DNA of 5,054 nucleotides from Clostridia bacterium (lineage in GTDB: Bacteria > UBA6262 > WVXT01 > JAUXBS01): the NCBI GenBank assembly GCA_030619245.1, contig JAUXBS010000116.1, positions 1 to 5,054 on the forward strand, written 5' to 3'. Positions 1-5,054 of the stretch are shown here, piece after piece. The stretch's first letter is position 1. Each line of letters opens with the position of its first letter. The notes under the pieces are model-generated. The model did not search any database, was not told the DNA's origin, and saw only the letters and a list, made by a program, of their open reading frames with translations. The position numbers and the translations under genes were made by a program.

Positions 1-1
1 G

Positions 2-1504
2 GCAATAAGGCTGTGGGATACGGGGAAGGCTATAGAAGCTGCTGAAAAAGCAATGAAGAGAAATCCCGGGAACGCGGAAGCATGTAAACTTATGGGGCAG
101 GCGCAGTTTTACAACGGTAATTACGATGAAGCGTTAAAGCACCTGCAGAAGGCATGTGACATTAACCCGCGGAATAATAGCAGGAAGAGCTTCCTGGAAC
201 TGGTGAAAGGGACGAGGGATATAATAAGAGACTATGAAAGTTATGAGAGTGAGCACTTCATTCTGAGGCTGCATCCACGTGACAGGATATTAAAATATTA
301 CGTTCTTGATGCTCTTGAAAAGGGCTACGAGAAGATAGGAAGAATGCTGGGGTATAAGACTGACGGAAAGATAATAGCTGAGATATATGCGAGGCACGAG
401 GATTTTAACTTTGCTTCAACACTTACAAAAAAACAGTTAGAGGCGTCAGGAGCCATAGGCATTTGCAAGTTTAACAGGAACATGATAGTTTCCCCGAGGT
501 GCCTTGCCTTCGGTTTCAGGTTTATTGACAGTATAGTCCATGAATTAACTCATTATATGATACTTCATGTAGCAAGCCCTGATATACCGTTATGGCTGAA
601 CGAAGGGATAGCCAAGTACTTTGAAACAACCTGGAGGAGTGATGAATCGCTTTACCTGTCTCCTGTGTTCAGAAATGTTCTCGCAAAGGCGGTTGAAGAG
701 GATGAGTGGATAGAGTTTGAGAGGATGAGTAAAGGCATGCCGGGCCTTGATAACACCAGGGAGGTAACTCTTGCCTTTGCCGAGGTCAGCGCAGGAGTGG
801 ATTATATAATAACCTGTTACGGCAGGGATAAATTAGTATCGCTTGCCAGGGAGTTCAAGAAAGAAAAGGATGAGAACAGTGTTTTTAAGAAAGTGCTCGG
901 GGTTTCAAGTAAGGAATTTTTGAAAGAGTTAAAAGAGTTTATTGAAGAAAAGGATTTGGAAGTGACTAAAGGCGCCGTGCTGGACAACTTTAAATTAAAG
1001 GACGATGAGGTAAACGAGCTTAATGAATACGTTGGGGTTGAAGCCAGGGGTTTTGTCAGGTTGGGGAACAAGTTCAGGAAGAAAAAGATGTTTCAGGTGG
1101 CTCTGATAGAATATAAGAAGGCATTAAAACTGGAGCCCGAGAATTCCGTTGTCCTGAACAAGGTTGGCAAAACGTATTTTGACATGGGTGAGGTTGAACG
1201 CGCGGAGGAGAGCCTGAGATTATCACTCAAGTACAACCCGAATGCGGCAAATACTTATACGAACCTCGGGGATTTACTGCTGTCACAGAACAAGCTTAAG
1301 GCCGCGCTTGACGTTTATACCCAGTCAAATAATATAAACCCGTTTAACCCTGTAATACACAAGAGTATGGGTATTATTTACTTCAACCTTGACAGGAAGA
1401 GGGAAGCGATAAGGGAATTTAAAGTTACCCGCATGCTTGCGCCGTACGATACGGAAGTCACTTCCTGGCTGATGCACCTTGAGAAAAAGGAAGAAAAAAA
1501 ATGA
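2..1504 (+). CDS. TPR protein with embedded gluzincin zinc metallopeptidase (peptidase MA-like) domain; 5'-truncated by window edge
   Basis: Residue numbers count from the ATG at 53, which is probably not the real start. The frame is open back to base 2, the 17 codons before it complete a TPR helix (GKAIEAAEKAMKRNPGN), and no Shine-Dalgarno sequence precedes it. The true start lies outside the window. At least two N-terminal TPR units (upstream codons to about residue 43) lead into a domain at about 60-300. This holds HELTH at 163-167 (His163 and His167 as zinc ligands, Glu164 as catalytic base) and WLNEGIAKYF at 181-190, where Glu184 is the expected third ligand. That pattern fits gluzincins of the peptidase MA-like group. 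About four more TPRs fill 331-466 and the tail is Lys/Glu-rich. Known of the family: zinc peptidase fold, substrates mostly unknown. Inferred: TPRs recruit partners or substrates to the peptidase. Location cannot be judged because any signal peptide would be upstream. It overlaps the next gene by ATGA, so the two are probably co-translated. Confidence 0.92.
   Translation, partial: AIRLWDTGKAIEAAEKAMKRNPGNAEACKLMGQAQFYNGNYDEALKHLQKACDINPRNNSRKSFLELVKGTRDIIRDYESYESEHFILRLHPRDRILKYYVLDALEKGYEKIGRMLGYKTDGKIIAEIYARHEDFNFASTLTKKQLEASGAIGICKFNRNMIVSPRCLAFGFRFIDSIVHELTHYMILHVASPDIPLWLNEGIAKYFETTWRSDESLYLSPVFRNVLAKAVEEDEWIEFERMSKGMPGLDNTREVTLAFAEVSAGVDYIITCYGRDKLVSLAREFKKEKDENSVFKKVLGVSSKEFLKELKEFIEEKDLEVTKGAVLDNFKLKDDEVNELNEYVGVEARGFVRLGNKFRKKKMFQVALIEYKKALKLEPENSVVLNKVGKTYFDMGEVERAEESLRLSLKYNPNAANTYTNLGDLLLSQNKLKAALDVYTQSNNINPFNPVIHKSMGIIYFNLDRKREAIREFKVTRMLAPYDTEVTSWLMHLEKKEEKK
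1488..1493 (+). promoter_or_regulatory. Ribosome binding site of the membrane TPR gene, inside the upstream gene
   Basis: AGGAAG lies 7 bases before the ATG at 1501, within the Lys/Glu codons that end the metallopeptidase gene. Its position supports the ATG at 1501 as the start and means that ribosomes finishing the upstream gene terminate on top of this initiation site. The surroundings are A-rich, so the match is moderate rather than striking. Confidence 0.6.
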
Positions 1505-3792
1505 AGGAACCGGGCGGGCAGAGTAGCGTTGCAGTTTCAATAAACAGAATCGCAGGGTACGTGCTGTTATCCCTGGTGTTCCTGCTTCTGGTTTGTTTCC
1601 TCATAAGAGAGGTTTCAAGTTTTGACGTATGGTTTCACCTCAAGACAGGGCAGTGGATAATAAATAACCTGAGTGTCCCCGTTACGGACATGTTTTCCTA
1701 TACTGCGGCAGGCAATAAATACCTTGATTCTCACTGGCTGTTCCAGGTGGCGCTTTATGCCGTATACAGTATTGGAGGCATAACAGGGATTCAGTTGCTG
1801 AAAATAATGGTTTTCATCCCTGCTTTCCTCTGCCTGGGAGGGTTGATTAAAAAGGATAATCTAATTACTTCTGCAATGGTTTTATTCATTGCGGTGATAC
1901 TTACCCAGGAGAGGTTTTTAATAAGGCCGGAGATGCTGACTATTCTATTCCTTGGATTGTACTTCCTGCTCCTGCATAATTACAAACACAAAGGAACAAA
2001 ATTTATATGGCTGCTGCCATTGCTCCAGCTCATATGGGTAAACATGCACAGTCTTTTCATACTGGGGTTATTGATGGTATTTGCATGGCTTGCCGGAGAG
2101 TTGGCTGCGGGTATACTTAAAACCCGGGATGATAATCTTATCAGGGGCAGTAAGTATAACAGACTGTTATTGATACTGTTCTTAATGTCAGCTGCCTGCT
2201 TTATTAACCCGTATGGCATAAAGGGTGTATCCCATCCGTTCCTGCTATTTACGGAAATCGGAGAAGGAGCCAATGTATGGATGAAGACAATAAGTGAACT
2301 GCAGCCGTCGTTTTCAATGTCCATGGATTCTCCTGTAAGGATTTATTACATACTGCTCATAGTGATTACTGCAATGTCGTTTATGATGAACTTAAGGAAG
2401 GTAAACATAACGTACTTGATACTATATCTTGGGTTTTTGTACATATCAATCAAAGCAAGAAGGAACATATCGCTCTTTGCCTTCATTGCCGCTCCGGTAG
2501 CAATACTAAACATCAGTAATCCTTCCGGGGAGGTCAATAAGTTCATTGAAAAGTACAGGGGATTCATAATTAACAAGCAGATAGTATTTGCAGCGCTTGT
2601 GATGATAATATCCGTGTTCTGGATTATTGATGTTGCAAGCAGTAATTACTTCATAAAAAAGAACGATGTTAAAAGGTTCGGGCTGGGAGTATCCGGGTCT
2701 CTTTACCCGGAGAAGGCTGTTGATTTTATAGTTGAAAATAATATTAAGGGGAACATGTTCAACGCAAACAGCATAGGGGGATACCTTATCTGGAGGCTGA
2801 CCCCGGAGAGGAAAGTATTCGTTGACGGAAGGTGGGAGGTTTACGGCAGGGAATTCATGGATAATTATAAGGCAGCTCTCACTGATATGGAATCATTTAA
2901 GAAACTACTGAACAGGCATGAAGTAAACTACATCCTGCTGAATCACATATCCATGGAGTCAAGGAGGCTGTTCGTTGGCCTGTACAGGGATAAGGGCTGG
3001 GAGCTGGTTTATTTTGATGATATTGCAGCAGTGCTGGTGAGGGGCATAAAAGAGAACAGGAGTATAATAAGGGACAATCCTGTTGATTTTAGTAATCTAA
3101 TAAAAAAGCCGGAAAAAGATAAAAAGCTATTCCAGTACAATAACTTCATGAAGGGGATGTTTTTCTATTCAATAGAGAAGTACAGGAATGCAGCGTATGA
3201 GTTCAGCCAGGCGGTTTTAATTAATCCGGAATACTATGAAGCGTATAATAATCTCGGGAATACCTACCAGCTTATGGAAGAGTACGACAGGGCAGTTGAT
3301 GCGTATAATAAAACAATAAGACTGAAACCGGATTATACTGCGGCAAAGATTAACCTTGCGGGGCTTTACGCTAAAACAGGGGAATACGACAGGGCGGAAA
3401 CCACGTACAGGGAATTAATGAAGTCTAACCCCGGTAATGCCGGCAACCATTATGAAATGGCGCTATTATACGAGAAGCAGAATAACAGGGATATGTTCAT
3501 AAAGGAACTTGAAGAAGTTATAAGGATAAACCCCGGGCACTTCAACGCTCATTATAAACTTGCGGTAGCGTGCGCGAATGATGACCCTGAAAGGACTATA
3601 AGAGAATTGAAGGAGGCAATAAGGATAAAACCGGAGTTTGCGATGGGGCATTACAACCTCGGCATTGCATACATGAAGAAAAACCAGCCGGAAAAAACAG
3701 CGCAGTCCTGGAGGGAGTATATAGGTTTAAGCCCTGAAGGCCCAAATAAAAAAGCAGTGAATGAATGGCTGAGGAAGCATGATAATGAGTAA
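1501..3792 (+). CDS. Polytopic membrane protein, GT-C glycosyltransferase-like, with C-terminal TPR array
   Basis: The 763-residue protein has three parts. Residues 1-380 are a membrane domain with roughly 10-12 hydrophobic helices (clear ones near 19-36, 97-116, 121-137, 143-158, 168-206, 221-238, 281-298, 302-338 and 359-378). The long first loop carries FDVWFHLKTG (41-50) and a following VPVTDMFSY (59-67), a layout like the acidic first extracytoplasmic loop of GT-C enzymes that use lipid-linked sugars. Residues about 381-515 form a soluble domain with NSIGGYLIWRL (413-423) and VFVDGRWEVYG (429-439). Residues about 540-750 hold five or six TPR units, for example those ending in the IRLKP (596-600), IRINP (664-668) and IRIKP (687-691 region) type of helix B motif. 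Inferred role: sugar transfer or another envelope process with TPRs as a docking surface; no substrate can be named. The GT-C assignment rests on topology and loop motifs only, so it may instead be a membrane scaffold. The ATG at 1501 has an upstream AGGAAG and overlaps the previous stop codon. Confidence 0.9.
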   Translation: MKEPGGQSSVAVSINRIAGYVLLSLVFLLLVCFLIREVSSFDVWFHLKTGQWIINNLSVPVTDMFSYTAAGNKYLDSHWLFQVALYAVYSIGGITGIQLLKIMVFIPAFLCLGGLIKKDNLITSAMVLFIAVILTQERFLIRPEMLTILFLGLYFLLLHNYKHKGTKFIWLLPLLQLIWVNMHSLFILGLLMVFAWLAGELAAGILKTRDDNLIRGSKYNRLLLILFLMSAACFINPYGIKGVSHPFLLFTEIGEGANVWMKTISELQPSFSMSMDSPVRIYYILLIVITAMSFMMNLRKVNITYLILYLGFLYISIKARRNISLFAFIAAPVAILNISNPSGEVNKFIEKYRGFIINKQIVFAALVMIISVFWIIDVASSNYFIKKNDVKRFGLGVSGSLYPEKAVDFIVENNIKGNMFNANSIGGYLIWRLTPERKVFVDGRWEVYGREFMDNYKAALTDMESFKKLLNRHEVNYILLNHISMESRRLFVGLYRDKGWELVYFDDIAAVLVRGIKENRSIIRDNPVDFSNLIKKPEKDKKLFQYNNFMKGMFFYSIEKYRNAAYEFSQAVLINPEYYEAYNNLGNTYQLMEEYDRAVDAYNKTIRLKPDYTAAKINLAGLYAKTGEYDRAETTYRELMKSNPGNAGNHYEMALLYEKQNNRDMFIKELEEVIRINPGHFNAHYKLAVACANDDPERTIRELKEAIRIKPEFAMGHYNLGIAYMKKNQPEKTAQSWREYIGLSPEGPNKKAVNEWLRKHDNE

Positions 3793-3822
3793 GGGTTCAG
3801 GACCCCGGTGACTCATGTTTTT
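3785..3822 (+). terminator. Possible intrinsic terminator overlapping the end of the membrane TPR gene
   Basis: ATGAGT (3785-3790) can pair with ACTCAT (3811-3816). Inside this, GGGT (3793-3796) can pair with ACCC (3802-3805) around a 5-base loop, leaving an asymmetric internal loop of AA against CGGTG. A run of five T residues (3818-3822) follows one base after the outer stem. The hairpin includes the TAA stop at 3790-3792. The order stem, T-run, then a new promoter fits the end of a transcription unit. The internal loop and short T-run make it weaker than a textbook terminator. Confidence 0.42.
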
Positions 3823-3828
3823 ATATAT

Positions 3829-3857
3829 TTGACTAAACCCGTATTTTTTAGTAATAT
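3829..3857 (+). promoter_or_regulatory. Predicted sigma70-type promoter for hisS
   Basis: TTGACT (3829-3834) matches the -35 consensus at five of six bases. After an ideal 17-base spacer comes TAATAT (3852-3857), which matches the -10 consensus TATAAT at four of six. Transcription would start near 3864-3866, giving a leader of about 24 bases that contains the hisS ribosome binding site. The leader is too short for a T-box or an attenuator, so no histidine-responsive control is visible here. The surroundings are AT-rich, so chance matches are possible. Confidence 0.6.
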
Positions 3858-3875
3858 CTGATAGGATTAAATATT

Positions 3876-3881
3876 AAGGAG
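3876..3881 (+). promoter_or_regulatory. hisS: Ribosome binding site of hisS, deciding a GTG start
   Basis: AAGGAG lies 7 bases before GTG at 3889. It is a near-perfect Shine-Dalgarno sequence and fixes the GTG as the start in preference to the in-frame ATG at 3937, which lies inside the conserved N-terminal region and would remove the VRGTKDIIP segment. Confidence 0.85.
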
Positions 3882-3888
3882 AAATAAA

Positions 3889-5054
3889 GTGAAATATTCA
3901 GCAGTGCGGGGGACAAAAGATATAATACCTGAAGAAATGAAGAAATGGCAGTACATTGAAAGCATTTCACGTGAAGTATTCAGGGTTTATGGCTTTTCTG
4001 AGATGAGGACACCCTTGTTTGAGAAAACTGAGCTGTTCGTGCGTACTATAGGACAGGAAACGAATATAGTGAGCAAGGAGATGTATAGTTTCAAGGACAG
4101 GAAGGGCAGAGACCTTACGCTGAGGCCGGAAGGCACGGCAGGCATCATACGCGCTGTTATTGAAAACAATCTTATAAATGATGGCCAGAACACTAAAGTA
4201 TACTACATGGGACCCATGTACAGGTATGAAAGGCCCCAGAAAGGCAGGCAAAGGGAATTTTACCAGATTGGGGCTGAGTTAATAGGTGAAGAAACATCAC
4301 TATCAGACAATGAAATAATCATGCTTGTATGGGATATTTTGATGTCACTGGGGCTTAAAAACTTAAAGTTATACATTAACAATGTAGGTTGTGGTAGTTG
4401 TCGTCTTAAATATCTTGATAACTTAAGAAATTACTTTAAGGATAATATTAGCAAAATGTGTAATGATTGCAATAAGAGGATTAACACGAATGTAATGCGG
4501 ATACTTGACTGCAAGAATGATGAAGACAGGAATATCATTGAAGGGGCTCCAAAAATAGGAGAATTCCTCTGTGATGACTGTAAAAGAGCGTACAATCAGC
4601 TTAAGGAACTGCTTGGAACCAGAGAAATAAAATATAATGAAGACCCTTATATGGTCAGGGGACTTGATTACTATACCAGGAATGTATTTGAGATCAAGTA
4701 TAAGGGCCTTGGAGCTCAGGATACTATTGCCGCGGGAGGCAGGTATGGCAACCTTGTTAAGGAAATTGGGGGCCCTGACGTGGGGGGTGTGGGATTTTCA
4801 ATAGGAATGGAGCGAATTCTGCTGGCATGTGAAGATGAAGGTGTAATAAAAGAATGGATGATAAGAGGTATTGATGTATATTTTGCCCTGATGGGCAGGA
4901 AAGCAATTAGTAAGGGAAGTTCAGTGCTGATAGATTCCCGCGCAAAGGGAATTTCATGCGAATGTGATTATTTACCGGATAAAAGTTTAAAGTCCCAGCT
5001 TAAAAGAGCCGATAAGTTAGGTTGCCGGTATGTAGTAATTATCGGTGATAATGA
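3889..5054 (+). CDS. hisS: Histidyl-tRNA synthetase, 3'-truncated by window edge
   Basis: This class II aminoacyl-tRNA synthetase attaches histidine to tRNA-His in the cytoplasm using ATP. The 388 visible codons are open to the window end; bacterial HisRS is usually about 420 residues, so roughly 30 are missing. Motifs appear in the expected order. VRGTKDIIP is at the N-terminus. Motif 1 spans about 31-55 with its conserved proline at 42, and RPEGTA (79-84) follows. Motif 2 is YRYERPQKGRQREFYQ (111-126). The histidine-specific RGLDYYTR is at 257-264 with catalytic Arg257, then GGRYGNL (283-289). Motif 3 is GGVGFSIGMER (299-309). The anticodon-binding domain starts near 328 and includes LPDKSLKSQLKRADKLG. 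The insertion region (168-231) has seven cysteines, including GCGSC, CNDC and CDDC, suggesting a metal site. Nothing catalytic is missing. The GTG start is supported by AAGGAG and the conserved N-terminus. It follows its own likely promoter, so it appears separately transcribed from the TPR pair. Confidence 0.97.
   Translation, partial: MKYSAVRGTKDIIPEEMKKWQYIESISREVFRVYGFSEMRTPLFEKTELFVRTIGQETNIVSKEMYSFKDRKGRDLTLRPEGTAGIIRAVIENNLINDGQNTKVYYMGPMYRYERPQKGRQREFYQIGAELIGEETSLSDNEIIMLVWDILMSLGLKNLKLYINNVGCGSCRLKYLDNLRNYFKDNISKMCNDCNKRINTNVMRILDCKNDEDRNIIEGAPKIGEFLCDDCKRAYNQLKELLGTREIKYNEDPYMVRGLDYYTRNVFEIKYKGLGAQDTIAAGGRYGNLVKEIGGPDVGGVGFSIGMERILLACEDEGVIKEWMIRGIDVYFALMGRKAISKGSSVLIDSRAKGISCECDYLPDKSLKSQLKRADKLGCRYVVIIGDN

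Noticed and set aside
817..1071. Reverse-strand 84-codon frame rich in Ser, Leu and Phe
   Set aside because: The composition is what results from reading Lys/Glu-rich + strand codons backwards; there is no independent support.
1980..2576. Reverse-strand open frames opposite the membrane domain (114 and 76 codons)
   Set aside because: They are antisense to a clear membrane protein, with no ribosome binding site or domain signature that I could see; shadow frames are common opposite hydrophobic segments.
3793..3815. GGTTCAGGACCCC resembling a tRNA T-arm
   Set aside because: No acceptor stem, anticodon arm or D-arm can be placed around it, and the gap is too short and AT-rich downstream; the pairing is better explained as part of a hairpin at the gene end.
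3824..3829. Alternative -10 element TATATT
   Set aside because: The region 17 bases upstream (GACCCC) does not resemble a -35 element; the TTGACT/TAATAT pair is far better.
3793..3888. Possible T-box or histidine attenuator upstream of hisS
   Set aside because: The predicted leader is only about 24 bases, with no histidine codon run and no room for a T-box structure.
3967..4251. Reverse-strand open frames of 94 and 68 codons opposite hisS
   Set aside because: They lie wholly inside the conserved motif 1 to motif 2 region of hisS, have no recognisable domain, and are explained by the codon structure of the + strand gene.

Overview
The window carries three protein genes, all on the + strand and tightly packed, with no RNA genes, mobile elements or CRISPR arrays visible. 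Two genes run off the ends: the first lacks its N-terminus and the last lacks a short C-terminal piece. All three share heavy use of AGG/AGA for arginine and ATA for isoleucine, at a GC content that looks moderate to low by eye. That uniform codon style gives no sign of recent transfer. The gene content (TPR-rich envelope-type proteins next to a housekeeping tRNA synthetase) suggests an uncultured or deep-branching Gram-negative-type bacterium. Candidates would be lineages such as Omnitrophica, Goldbacteria or a deltaproteobacterial relative; this placement is a weak inference, not a sequence match.

Region 1 (2-1504) encodes a TPR protein with a gluzincin-type zinc metallopeptidase domain (HELTH plus a downstream WLNEGIA glutamate) between an N-terminal and a C-terminal TPR block. 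Region 2 (1501-3792) overlaps it by ATGA. It encodes a polytopic membrane protein that resembles GT-C type glycosyltransferases in its first loop, followed by a soluble domain with a conserved-looking GGYLIWRL...VFVDGRWEVYG segment and a C-terminal TPR array. The stop-start overlap, with a Shine-Dalgarno sequence inside the upstream gene, implies one operon and coupled translation, so the two products probably work in the same envelope-related process, which is not known.

Region 3 (3793-3888) is a 96-base gap. It holds a possible intrinsic terminator that begins inside the last codons of gene 2, a good sigma70-like promoter (TTGACT-N17-TAATAT) and a strong ribosome binding site. Region 4 (3889 to the end) is hisS, histidyl-tRNA synthetase, with a GTG start and all catalytic motifs. 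The gap makes hisS look like an independent transcription unit rather than part of the TPR operon.

I found no convincing undescribed system. The item most worth following up is the coupled pair of TPR-metallopeptidase and GT-C-like TPR membrane protein.
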